A stretch of 64,000 nt of DNA from JADKFD01 sp050250665 (GTDB taxonomy: Bacteria > Pseudomonadota > Gammaproteobacteria > Xanthomonadales > SZUA-5): the NCBI GenBank assembly GCA_050250665.1, contig JBFWOF010000022.1, positions 1 through 64,000 of the forward strand, given 5' to 3'. Position 1 is the first letter of the stretch. Each line of letters opens with the position of its first letter. Shown in pieces: positions 36,887 through 45,861 of the stretch. The notes below the pieces were generated by a model. It was not told the origin of the DNA, searched no databases, and was given only the letters and a program-made list of their open reading frames with translations. The position numbers and the translations under genes were made by a program.

Positions 36887-38632
36887 TCAGGCCTTCCCCA
36901 ACAACCGCATGATTTCCTTGAAGCGCAGCTGCAGGCCTTCGCGGTCGCCGTGCTCCTTGAGCATGGCCAGTGCGCTCGGCACCAGGAAGGCGCGGTCGGT
37001 GCATTCGATGATCGCGGCGATTTCCTGCATCTCCCGCTCCAGTGACTGAGTCGACGGCAGGAAGCCTTCGAAGGTGGACGCCAGTCTGTCCTTGCCAAGC
37101 TTTTCCTCGCCGGCCAGCAGCGCCTCGCGCCAGGCGCGGCCGACCAGGGCTTCGATGTCGGCGCCGGAGAGATCGCCGACAAAGGGCACATCGGGCACAT
37201 CTTCGGGCGCCAGCACGGCACCGAACTTCTTGGCGATGACCACGAAATAGGCGCGGATCTCGTCCTGGGTCTGCGGATAGAACAGCGGGATGTGGATCTC
37301 GGCACGGCCCTGGCGCTTGATGTCGATGGGCAGCAGATCCGGGCGCGCCGTCAGCAGCATCCAGACGATCTTGCCGCGGTAATCGGTGTCGCCCATGGCA
37401 TTGGCGATCATGCCGAAGACCCGGCTGCCGACCCCGGAATCACCGCCCGATTCGCGCTGGCCAAGCATGGCGTCGGCCTCGTCGATGATGACCATCACCG
37501 GGCCCATGCCGCGCAGCACGCCGAGCACGCGCTGCAGATTGGCCTCGGTCTCGCCCACATACTTGCTGCGGAAATTCTTCAGGGTGACGCAGGGCATGCC
37601 GATCGAACCGGCGAGACACGTGGCCAGAAAAGTCTTGCCGGTGCCCACCGGGCCGTTGAACAGATAGCCCATCGGGGCCACATCCGAGCGCCCGCGGCGG
37701 ATGATCTCGGCGTCATCGAGCAGTCGTTTCTTGGCGGCCTCGTGGCCGACCACGCGCTCCAGCCCGTACTTGGGTTCCACGAATTCCAGCAGGTCCTGAG
37801 CCTGGCGCTCGATCAGTTGTTTCTTGCGGGCCTTGAATCGCTTCTCGTCCAGACGCTGGCCGCTGCGACGCGCGCTTTCGACCAGTACCGCCAGATCGGC
37901 CAGGGTCACCGCGGCCGTGAGTTTCGCCAGCGCTTCGACCGTGAAGTCCGAGAAGGAAGACACATCGATATCGGCGGTGATGGACTTGAGGAAGCGCAGC
38001 CGCGCCGGCTCGTCGGGCAGTTCGATCTCGATGGCGTTGACATGCGGCGAACCAACCAGACGATCGTGAAAGTCCGCCAGCCGCTCGTCGATCAGCACAA
38101 AAGCCATGTTGCTGCGCTTGACGTAGGGGTTGGCCGCCCACTTCAGCATGGTCACCAGATTGGCTGCCGTATTGGCAGTCCCGCGCTCGGGGTCGGGTAC
38201 CACGAAGGAGGCAAAATCGAACAGGATGGCGATCTTGATGCGGTCCGCCTCCTTGGCGGTCAGGTTTTCCAGCACCATGCGATCGAGCAGATACAGGGCC
38301 TGTGCCGGGTCGCGCGGCATGCGTTCCGGATCACCCAGGCGTCGCGACACCCAACCGACCATCTGCCGCTGGCGTTCGACGTCACCACCGGCATAGGCCT
38401 TGATGCCGTGGGCCAGATCGAAGCCCAGCACCAGATCGAAACGCCCGAACATCTGCGTGGCCAGAAACTCGTTGACCGAGCCATAGCGAGGCGTCGCCCC
38501 ATTCGGAATCTCGACCAGATCGCTGGTATTGCCGTGCAACACATACATCGCCGAGGTGCCGGCAAAGTACAGATCCGCCATGCGCGCAGCCCACGGCGGC
38601 AGGTTGTCGGGCAATCCGGTGAGGGTGGACAT
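36887..38632 (-). CDS. Orphan AAA ATPase with an extended N-terminal domain
   Basis: A 581-aa protein. The C-terminal AAA module has Walker A NGPVGTGKT (327-334), pore/second region FRSKYVGETEANLQRVL, Walker B VIIDEAD (381-387), sensor 1 at WMLLTARPD and arginine-finger region KRQGR, as in FtsH/Cdc48-type AAA. Residues 1-290 form a separate domain with ATPase-like beta strands (IAILFDFASFV, MAFVLIDERL) but no Walker A, so probably a degenerate AAA or receiver part. Start MSTLTGLPDNLPPWAARM. No partner gene adjacent; function unknown. Related proteins may exist but I cannot name a family. Confidence 0.85.
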   Translation of the reverse strand: MSTLTGLPDNLPPWAARMADLYFAGTSAMYVLHGNTSDLVEIPNGATPRYGSVNEFLATQMFGRFDLVLGFDLAHGIKAYAGGDVERQRQMVGWVSRRLGDPERMPRDPAQALYLLDRMVLENLTAKEADRIKIAILFDFASFVVPDPERGTANTAANLVTMLKWAANPYVKRSNMAFVLIDERLADFHDRLVGSPHVNAIEIELPDEPARLRFLKSITADIDVSSFSDFTVEALAKLTAAVTLADLAVLVESARRSGQRLDEKRFKARKKQLIERQAQDLLEFVEPKYGLERVVGHEAAKKRLLDDAEIIRRGRSDVAPMGYLFNGPVGTGKTFLATCLAGSIGMPCVTLKNFRSKYVGETEANLQRVLGVLRGMGPVMVIIDEADAMLGQRESGGDSGVGSRVFGMIANAMGDTDYRGKIVWMLLTARPDLLPIDIKRQGRAEIHIPLFYPQTQDEIRAYFVVIAKKFGAVLAPEDVPDVPFVGDLSGADIEALVGRAWREALLAGEEKLGKDRLASTFEGFLPSTQSLEREMQEIAAIIECTDRAFLVPSALAMLKEHGDREGLQLRFKEIMRLLGKA

Positions 38633-38789
38633 GGCCGCGGCTCCGTCAGCTATCGAGATGCCGATGATGCCCTGAGAGCGGGTGTGGCGCTTGCTCAAGC
38701 GCGCGGCGGGATCATGGAAAGAGCCTGGACGCTGTCGGGCCGAAGCGGCCTTGAGGAGGGACGCGCGCCTGCGCGGCCGCTCTTGCTCT

Positions 38790-40105
38790 CCGGTCACCAA
38801 GAGCAGCGCCGCAGCGCGGCGCCCCTTACGGCAGCGACCCGCACCTTCCCGCCAGATCTCTCACGCGGAGGCGCGGAGAACGCGGAGAAGAGCACTCTGA
38901 ATTGAGGGTCCGAGGCATTCCTCCGCGACCTCCGCGCCTCCGCGCGAACAAGCGGTTCTGGGCCTGTCGCGTTTCCCTTACGCTGGATTGCTTCGCTACG
39001 CTCGCAATGAACCCATGTCGTAGGCCCCTCGATTTTCAGAGTCTGACCGACGGCGACGTCGGAGCGGTGACGTAGGCCGGGTCCGCGCGCCCGGCAGCCT
39101 GGGCTGAGCGCAGCGATGACAAGCGCGCGGCGCCCGGCAGGCCATGCCGCGGGCGCCGGCGCGAACAGCCCTGGCGCACATCCCGATTTGCCGCGCGCCG
39201 GAGCCGCGCTACCTCACTGTCACCAAGCGCGGCGCCCTCCACGGCAGCGACCCGCATCTTCCTACCGGATTTCTCACGCGGAGGCGCGGAGAACGCGGAG
39301 AAGAGCAATTGCCATCAAGGGCCCTTGGCCTTTCTCCGCGACCTCCGCGCCTCCGCGTGAAAAAGCGGTCCTGGGCCTGTCGCGTTTCCCTTACGCTGGA
39401 TTGCTTCGCTACGCTCTCCAGGAACCCATGTCGTAGGCCCCTCAAAATTCGGAGTCTGATGGACGGCGACGTCGGAGCGATGACGTAGGCCGGGTCCGCG
39501 CGCCCGGCAGCCTGGGCTGCGCGCAGCGATGACAAGCGCGCGGCGCCCGGCAGGCCATGCCGCGGCCGCCGGCGCGAACAGCCCTGGCGCACATCCCGAT
39601 TCACCGCGCGCCGGAGCCGCGCTACCTCACTGTCACCAAGCGCGGCGCCCTCCACGGCAGCGACCCGCATCTTCCTACCGGATTTCTCACGCGGAGGCGC
39701 GGAGAACGCGGAGAAGAGCACTCTGAATTGAGGGCCCCGGGCATTTCTCCGCGACCTCCGCGCCTCCGCGTGAACAAGCGGTTCTGGGCCTGTCGCGTTC
39801 ACCTTACGCTGGATTGCTTCGCTACGCTCGCAATGACGCGGGGGCTCAGGGCCCGTGCGCAGGCCATGCCGCGGCCGCCGGCGCGAACAGCCCTGGCGCA
39901 CGTCCTGATTTGCCGCGCGCCGGAGCCGCGCTACCTCACGGTCACCAAGCGCGGCGCCCTCCACGGCAGCGACCCGCATCCTCCTGCCGGATATCTCACG
40001 CGGAGGCGCGGAGAACGCGGAGAAGAGCACTCTGAATTGAGGGTCCGAGGCATTCCTCCGCGGCCTCCGCGCCTCCGCGTGAACCAGCGGTCCTGGGCGC
40101 GGGCG
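38790..40105. repeat. Tandem array of a ~410-bp composite repeat, four copies
   Basis: The marker TCACGCGGAGGCGCGGAGAA occurs at 38871, 39274, 39687 and 39996 (periods 403, 413, 309). A full unit contains GTCACCAAGCGCGGCGCCC, inverted arms CGCGGAGGCGCGGAGAACG and CCTCCGCGCCTCCGCG, GGATTGCTTCGCTACGCTC, and the GTAGGCCGGG block seen at 28.4 kb. The last unit lacks about 100 bp including that block's head. No gene; open frames are repeat translations. Confidence 0.92.
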
Positions 40106-40125
40106 CGGCCGACGAACAAACCCGA

Positions 40126-41565
40126 CTATTGCGTCCCACCCACGGTCAGACTGTCGACTCGCAGCGTGGGCTGGCCGACGCCAACCGGTACGCTCTGGCC
40201 GTCCTTGCCGCAGACGCCGACGCCCTGATCGAGTTCGAGATCGTTGCCGACCATGGACACGCGGGTCAGCACATCCGGGCCGTTGCCGATCAGGGTGGCA
40301 CCCTTGACCGGCGCGGTGATCTTGCCGTCTTCGATCAGATAGGCCTCGGAGGCCGAGAACACGAACTTGCCGCTGGTGATGTCGACCTGGCCGCCGCCGA
40401 AATTGGCGGCATACAGGCCCTTCCTGACCGAGCGGATGATCTCGTCGCGCTCATGCGGGCCGGGGCGCATGTAGGTGTTGGTCATGCGCGGCATCGGCAG
40501 ATGGGCGAAGGATTCGCGGCGGCCGTTGCCGGTGCTCACGGTACCCATCAGGCGGGCGTTGAGCTTGTCCATCAGATAGCCCTTGAGCACCCCGTTCTCG
40601 ATCAGCGTGGTGCAATGGCTGGGCGTGCCCTCGTCATCGACGGTGAGCGAGCCGCGCCGTCCGGGCAGGGTGCCATCGTCGACCACGGTGACCAGCGGGT
40701 TGGCCACCTTCTGACCGATACGACCGGTGAAGGCGCTGGTGCCCTTGCGGTTGAAATCGCCTTCCAGGCCATGACCGATGGCCTCGTGCAGCAGGATCCC
40801 GGGCCAGCCGGATCCCAGCACCACGGTCATGCTGCCCGCTGGCGCCGGCACCGATTCCAGATTGACCAGCGCCTGGCGCACGGCCTCGCGCGCGTGGGCG
40901 CGGGCGGCGTCGCCCGTCATGATGTCCTCGAAGCCGCGACGGCCACCGCCACCGGAGAATCCGGCCTCGCGTCGACCGCCCTGTTCGGCAATGACCTGCA
41001 CCCGGAACTGCATCAGCGGACGCACATCCGCCGCCAGAGTGCCATCGGACTGGGCGATCAGAATGGTGTCGGTCTCGGCAGCCAGGCTGACCATCACCTG
41101 ATGCACGCGCGGGTCCAGGCTGCGGGCATAGGCGTCGATCTCCTTGAGCAAGGCCACCTTGGCCTCGGCACTGGCGCTGTCGATGGGATCGAGTGCCGGA
41201 TACAGCGGCGTCGGTGCCTGCCGCGCCAAGGGTGCCAGCGTACCGCTCTGACCGCTGCGGGCGATGGCCCGGGCGCTGCTGGTGGCTTCGATCAGCGCCG
41301 CCGAGTCGATGGCATCGGAGTAGGCAAAGCCGACCTTCTCACCAGAAACGGCACGCACGCCCACGCCCTGCTCGATATTGTGCGAGCCCTCCTTGACGAT
41401 GCCGTCCTCCAGGCCCCAGCCCTCGTGGCGGGTGTGCTGGAAATAGAGATCGGCGCTGTCCACGCCAGGTCCCAGCAAGCTGCCCAGAGCACGCTCTACC
41501 AGCGGCAGATCCAGCCCGGAGGACAAAAACTGGCGCTCGGCCAGGGCGATCACGGAATCGGTCAT
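40126..41565 (-). CDS. tldD: Metalloprotease TldD
   Basis: A 479-aa cytosolic protease subunit that works with TldE/PmbA in modified-peptide maturation and CcdA degradation in E. coli. The zinc motif is H-E-A-I-G-H in LLHEAIGHGLEGDFNRKG; EQGVGVRAVSGEKVGFAYSD and YLIEDGKITAPVKGATLIGNGPD are family hallmarks. The TldE partner gene is not in the window. Its stop lies 20 bp from the repeat array. In other bacteria TldD/E act in processing ribosomally made peptides, but no such peptide gene is visible nearby. Confidence 0.96.
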   Translation of the reverse strand: MTDSVIALAERQFLSSGLDLPLVERALGSLLGPGVDSADLYFQHTRHEGWGLEDGIVKEGSHNIEQGVGVRAVSGEKVGFAYSDAIDSAALIEATSSARAIARSGQSGTLAPLARQAPTPLYPALDPIDSASAEAKVALLKEIDAYARSLDPRVHQVMVSLAAETDTILIAQSDGTLAADVRPLMQFRVQVIAEQGGRREAGFSGGGGRRGFEDIMTGDAARAHAREAVRQALVNLESVPAPAGSMTVVLGSGWPGILLHEAIGHGLEGDFNRKGTSAFTGRIGQKVANPLVTVVDDGTLPGRRGSLTVDDEGTPSHCTTLIENGVLKGYLMDKLNARLMGTVSTGNGRRESFAHLPMPRMTNTYMRPGPHERDEIIRSVRKGLYAANFGGGQVDITSGKFVFSASEAYLIEDGKITAPVKGATLIGNGPDVLTRVSMVGNDLELDQGVGVCGKDGQSVPVGVGQPTLRVDSLTVGGTQ

Positions 41566-41632
41566 TGCAACACTCAGACTGCAGATAGGCCTAGCATGAT
41601 GCCGCAGCAGCGGTATTCAAGGGGTGTTTCCC

Positions 41633-41674
41633 GGGGCACGGGGCACGGGGCACGGGGCACGGGGCACGGGGCAC
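41633..41674. repeat. 7-bp array GGGGCAC, six units
   Basis: Six exact GGGGCAC units upstream of tldD, followed by GGGAAAA. Confidence 0.93.
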
Positions 41675-41704
41675 GGGAAAAGGCTACGGGCTTTCGGCTC
41701 TGGT

Positions 41705-41864
41705 GGGTCCAGACTTGTCTGGACGCTACTGGCAGTTGGGGGCAAGAGCGACCGCGACTCTCACAAGAACATTGGGCCCAACCGGGCATACGCGAAGCTG
41801 GCGGATGAGCGACGATCGCCGCTACACCGTGTCACGCAGGCCCTGCGGGCCAACGTGACCTACG
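41705..41864. repeat. Two REP-type palindromes between tldD and amiC
   Basis: A palindrome with stem GTCCAGAC/GTCTGGAC at 41705-41727 and a GTCACG..GGCC / GGCCAACGTGAC one at 41831-41864. The rest of 41566-41906 shows no gene. Confidence 0.84.
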
Positions 41865-41906
41865 CCCGCCGGGGAACCAAACTGGACGGTGCCCCGTGCC
41901 CCGTCC

Positions 41907-43250
41907 TTACGATGAGGTCGGAATCTTCAGCACGGCACCGACCCGGACCAGATCGCCATCGATGGCGTTGGCCTTGCGGATCTTCGATACCGACACGCCA
42001 TGACGCACGGCGATCTCGCTGAGGGTCTCGCCGCGGGCGACCACATGGGCGCGTGATCTGACGTTGGCGGCGATCCAGGTCCCCGGCGGCGGCGCCGCGT
42101 GGAAATAATCGCGCACGCCCAGCATCACGGCTTCGGCCACGCGCTCGCGGTGGCGGTTGTCGTTGAGCTTGCGCTCTTCTTCCGGATTGCTGATGAAACC
42201 GGTCTCGACCAGCAACGAGGGCACATCGGGCGAGCGCAGCACCACGAAATTGGCGCGCTCGACATAGCGCTTGTGGGCCTTGCCCATGCGCGTCAGTGAG
42301 GCCAGCACATGCTCGGCGGCCTGGGCGCTGGCTTCCAGCGTGGCACCCTGCGACAGATCCAGCAGCACCGCTGCCAGCATCTTGTCCTTGCCGTTCAGCG
42401 AGACGCCGCCGACCAGATCGGAGCGGTTCTCGCGCTCGGCCAGATAACGCGCAGCCTCGTTCGAGGCACCGCGGGTGCTGAGCGTGTACACCGACGATCC
42501 GGCTGCCTTGCGATTCAAGGCCGCGTCGGCATGGATGGAGATGAACAGATCGGCCTTGTGGTCGCGGGCCTTCTGGAAACGGGTCTGCAACGGGATGAAG
42601 ACATCGCTGTCGCGGATCAGCACGGCGCGCATGCCGGGCTCGGCGTTGATGCGCTTGGCCAGCAGCTGCGCCATCTTCAGGGTGACCATCTTCTCGTGCG
42701 TGCCCTTGGCGCCGATGGCGCCAGGATCCTCGCCACCGTGCCCGGCATCGACAGCGATGACCACATCCCGCGCCGGCAGCACGGCTGCCGTAGCCGCGGT
42801 GGTGGTTGCGGTCTGCGCTGGCTCTTTGGGAGCAGTGGCCGGCACCATGTCGACGACCAGCCGGCGGCGGCTGCCGTCAGGCTTGTCGAGCATGAAACTC
42901 TTGGGGCGTACCGCTTCGGTCAGATCAAAGACGATGCGCAGGCGATCGGCCTCCGGCTGACCCGAGCGCACACTGCGCACCAGACCCTTGCCGCTGCTGT
43001 CGACACTGGACCGCAAACGGCCATTGATGACATCGACGACCAGGCGATCGGGGCCCGCCAGGGTAAACACGCGATATTCGGCGGTTTCCGACAATTCGAT
43101 GGTGGCGCGTGTGTATTCATTCCCGGCTCGTACGCGCACCGATTTGACCTCGGTTGCCGAGGCCATCGATCCAAAACAGAGCATCAGAAACGCCAAGGCG
43201 CGGTACATCGACTCAGGCTTCCATTTCCCAGGATGGACATTGAACCCCAT
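41907..43250 (-). CDS. amiC: N-acetylmuramoyl-L-alanine amidase, AMIN + amidase_3 + LysM
   Basis: A 447-aa periplasmic zinc amidase cleaving septal peptidoglycan. After the signal region comes an AMIN domain (~20-140), an amidase_3 catalytic domain (VIAVDAGHGGEDPGAIG, ISIHADAA, and VETGFISNPEEE with the catalytic Glu), and a C-terminal LysM (HVVARGETLSEIAVRHGVSVSKIRKAN). Layout is AmiB/AmiC-like; the LysM is like AmiB of gammaproteobacteria. Start is uncertain: ATG 43250 has AGGGG upstream, ATG 43208 (MYRALAFLMLCFG) starts directly at the hydrophobic core. Gene order nnr-tsaE-amiC is conserved but a repeat block separates tsaE from it. Confidence 0.93.
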   Translation of the reverse strand: MGFNVHPGKWKPESMYRALAFLMLCFGSMASATEVKSVRVRAGNEYTRATIELSETAEYRVFTLAGPDRLVVDVINGRLRSSVDSSGKGLVRSVRSGQPEADRLRIVFDLTEAVRPKSFMLDKPDGSRRRLVVDMVPATAPKEPAQTATTTAATAAVLPARDVVIAVDAGHGGEDPGAIGAKGTHEKMVTLKMAQLLAKRINAEPGMRAVLIRDSDVFIPLQTRFQKARDHKADLFISIHADAALNRKAAGSSVYTLSTRGASNEAARYLAERENRSDLVGGVSLNGKDKMLAAVLLDLSQGATLEASAQAAEHVLASLTRMGKAHKRYVERANFVVLRSPDVPSLLVETGFISNPEEERKLNDNRHRERVAEAVMLGVRDYFHAAPPPGTWIAANVRSRAHVVARGETLSEIAVRHGVSVSKIRKANAIDGDLVRVGAVLKIPTSS

Positions 43251-43400
43251 AAGCGCCCCTGCTGACAAGTCTTTTTGTTACTAATCCAATGCTTAGCCAA
43301 CATACTTGAACGGTTGCTTTACCAATGGCGCGATATTGCCCGGATTACCGGACGGCATTCGGCCCATTCTCGGTATCGATGCGATCAGTACCCTGGGCGT

Positions 43401-43708
43401 CATTGCGAGCCACCTGTATCGCCCGACACTGCGCAAGGGCCATGAACTCGCCTGCTGCGCGTAGCCTGGTGTGCCGCGCAGCGGCTCACCGGGGCTCCTA
43501 TGCATCACCGCCCGCAGAGCGCTGCGCGCACTTCGGGCTACAAGAGCTGGCTCCTGCCGGAATATGGGAATTCAATAACTTACGATATGGGTTCCTGGAG
43601 ATCGTAGCGAAGCCTTCCATACCCACAGCTGCCGAAGCACTGGATTGCTTCGTCGCTGCGCTCCTCGCAATGACGCGTCAACAAGTTACGCCGCGGATTC
43701 ATGGAAAG
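43401..43708. repeat. ~307-bp composite dispersed repeat, copy B
   Basis: Same order and length as 18264-18570. It occupies most of the gap between tsaE and amiC (43251-43762), genes that are usually adjacent. Confidence 0.87.
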
Positions 43709-43762
43709 CGCAGCGAAGCCATCCGGAGGATCACCAATGGGTTTCTGGATTGCTTCGCCCCG

Positions 43763-44233
43763 CTAAAGCCTGCCCGCCCGCAGCGCCGTCAGCCAGCGCT
43801 CGCCTGCGGCGCTGCCGGCGCTCAGTCGGACTTCCCGACCTTCGGCCACGTGCTCGATCGCGATCGACAGATCGGCCTTGTCCAGGCGCCCCTCGCCGCG
43901 CTCGGGCCATTCGACCAGCAACAGTTCGTCGGCGCGATCGTGCTCGCGCAGGCCCAGGGCCTCGAGTTCGTCACCTGAACCCAGGCGATACAGATCCCAG
44001 TGACTGACCCTGAGGCGCTCGGTGACATAGGGCTCGATCAAGGTGTAGGTGGGGCTCTTGACCCGGCCCTCGTGGCCCAGGCCACGCAGCAAGCCGCGCA
44101 CCAGGCAGGTCTTGCCGGCGCCGAGGTTTCCGGACAGGCAGACCAGTCCGGGACCGACCACACTGGCCAGCTGTCGCCCCAGCTCCAGCGTCGCCGCTTC
44201 GTCGGCCAGATGCAGGCACAGATCCTCGCTCAT
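43763..44233 (-). CDS. tsaE: tRNA threonylcarbamoyladenosine biosynthesis ATPase TsaE
   Basis: A 156-aa P-loop ATPase needed with TsaB, TsaD and TsaC for the t6A37 modification of ANN-decoding tRNAs. Walker A GNLGAGKTCLVRGLL, then the family-specific SPTYTLIEPY and HWDLYRL, and the ELLLVEWPERGEG segment. Starts inside the nnr stop (4-bp overlap). Full length for the family. Confidence 0.95.
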   Translation of the reverse strand: MSEDLCLHLADEAATLELGRQLASVVGPGLVCLSGNLGAGKTCLVRGLLRGLGHEGRVKSPTYTLIEPYVTERLRVSHWDLYRLGSGDELEALGLREHDRADELLLVEWPERGEGRLDKADLSIAIEHVAEGREVRLSAGSAAGERWLTALRAGRL

Positions 44234-45729
44234 GCAGGATTGGCCATCTCGCGCAGGTAGGGCATCAGATCGCCGGCCAGCATGCCGCGCTCACCCCCGA
44301 CGCCCGCCGCCGCGGCGGCCGCCAGTGCATGCAACAGAACCCCGGCGCGCGCGGCATTGGCAGCGCTCAGACCCTGCGCGATCAGTCCGCCGATGACGCC
44401 GGCAAGCACGTCGCCGCTGCCACCGGTGGCCAGTGCCGGATTGGCATAGGGCGAGATGGTCAGATGCTGCGGACTCTCGCAGATCAGGGTGCCGGCGCCC
44501 TTGAGCACCACCGTGGCCTGGAAATACTCCGCCAGGCGCTGGGCGGCGCCGAAACGATCGGCCTGAATCTCCTTGCTGCTGCAATCCAGCAGACGCGCGG
44601 CCTCTCCGGGATGCGGCGTGATCACCACCTCCTCGGGCAGCACGCAAGCCGCCTGCGCCAGCAGATTCAGCGCATCGGCATCCATGACGATGGGCAGGCC
44701 GCGCTCGGTGACGGTGGCCAGCAGGCTCTGCGACCAGGCGCTCTGCCCCAGACCCGGACCGACAACGATCACGCTGGCCTTGTCCAGCATCGATTCCAGA
44801 TCGCCGGGACCGGCCACTGCGCGCACCATCAACTCCGGGCGCGCCGACAGGATCGGGCTGACGTGAGCAGCGCGGGTGGCGACGCTGACCAGACCGGCAC
44901 CGCTACGCCCCGCCGCCTCCGCGGCCAGCCGCACGGCACCGCCATAACCCTCATCGCCCCCCACGACCAGCACATGGCCGTAGTGTCCCTTGTGCGCGCT
45001 GCGCTGGCGGCGCGGCAGCCACGCAGCCAGATCCTGCGGCCGCAGCACGCGGGCGGCGGCGGGCACACAGGCAAACAGGACCTTGGGCAGATCCAGGTCA
45101 TCCAGAATCAACTCACCCACCAGTCCCGGTGCTTCGCCGGTCAGCAGACCTTGCTTGAGGCCGATGAAACTGAGCGTGGCCTCGGCACGCACGGCCACAC
45201 CGGGGCAGGAGCCGGTGTCGGCATCCAACCCGGAGGGCACGTCCAGCGCCAGCACCGGTGCTGTTTGCGCGTTCATGGCCTCGATCAGCCCGGCGTGTGC
45301 GCCCAGCGGCGGCCGCGTCAGGCCGATGCCGAAGAGCGCATCGACGACCAGATCGAAACCCGCCAGCTCGCCACTGAAGATCGACATCTGGCCGCCGGCC
45401 TCGCGCCAGGCGGCGCAGGCATTGGCAGCCTCGCCATGGGCAGGCAGGGCCTGATCCGGTGCATACAGGAAGACATCCCGACGGGCCTCCGACAGCAGCC
45501 GCGCCAGCACATAGCCGTCGCCACCATTGTTGCCGGTGCCGCAGACCACGGCGATGCGTTGCGCCAGCGGATAGCGCTCCCGCACCAGTGCGGCGGCGGC
45601 GCGCCCGGCGCGCGCCATCAACTCGTCACCCGGCAACTCGAAGGAAGCGCCGGCCAGTCGGTCGAGCTCCCGCGACTGGGCAACGCTGTAGGCCAGCTCG
45701 GGTAGCGCGGCAGGGTTCGGCTTGGACAT
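44230..45729 (-). CDS. nnr: Bifunctional NAD(P)H-hydrate epimerase / ADP-dependent dehydratase
   Basis: A 499-aa repair enzyme for damaged NAD(P)H hydrates. Residues ~1-215 are the epimerase (YjeF N-terminal) domain with VCGTGNNGGDGYVLAR and VDALFGIGLTRP; ~225-499 are the ribokinase-like dehydratase domain with GHYGHVLVVGGDEGYGGA, VITPHPGEAARLL and ATGGSGDVLAGVIGGL. Start MSKPNPAALPELAYSV; the frame is open upstream by 22 codons. Divergent from queG, as in E. coli; overlaps tsaE. Confidence 0.95.
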   Translation of the reverse strand: MSKPNPAALPELAYSVAQSRELDRLAGASFELPGDELMARAGRAAAALVRERYPLAQRIAVVCGTGNNGGDGYVLARLLSEARRDVFLYAPDQALPAHGEAANACAAWREAGGQMSIFSGELAGFDLVVDALFGIGLTRPPLGAHAGLIEAMNAQTAPVLALDVPSGLDADTGSCPGVAVRAEATLSFIGLKQGLLTGEAPGLVGELILDDLDLPKVLFACVPAAARVLRPQDLAAWLPRRQRSAHKGHYGHVLVVGGDEGYGGAVRLAAEAAGRSGAGLVSVATRAAHVSPILSARPELMVRAVAGPGDLESMLDKASVIVVGPGLGQSAWSQSLLATVTERGLPIVMDADALNLLAQAACVLPEEVVITPHPGEAARLLDCSSKEIQADRFGAAQRLAEYFQATVVLKGAGTLICESPQHLTISPYANPALATGGSGDVLAGVIGGLIAQGLSAANAARAGVLLHALAAAAAAGVGGERGMLAGDLMPYLREMANPA

Positions 45730-45861
45730 GTCTGACACCGGCAGGGGCGAAACCGCCCGAAACAGCGGCTGAGTATACTGAGGGGCGTCGGCCACACCGA
45801 TCTTGCCCCAACGCCCCTGCCGATCGGATCGCAGGCTTCGACCACAGGAGTATCCGAGCGC

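Noticed and set aside
37292..38905. 537-codon open frame opposite the AAA ATPase
   Set aside because: Antisense shadow with His/Gln-rich composition typical of GC-rich reverse frames.
39209..40030. Long open frames in the 410-bp repeat array
   Set aside because: Peptides repeat with the DNA unit and are open in several frames and both strands, so they are repeat translations.
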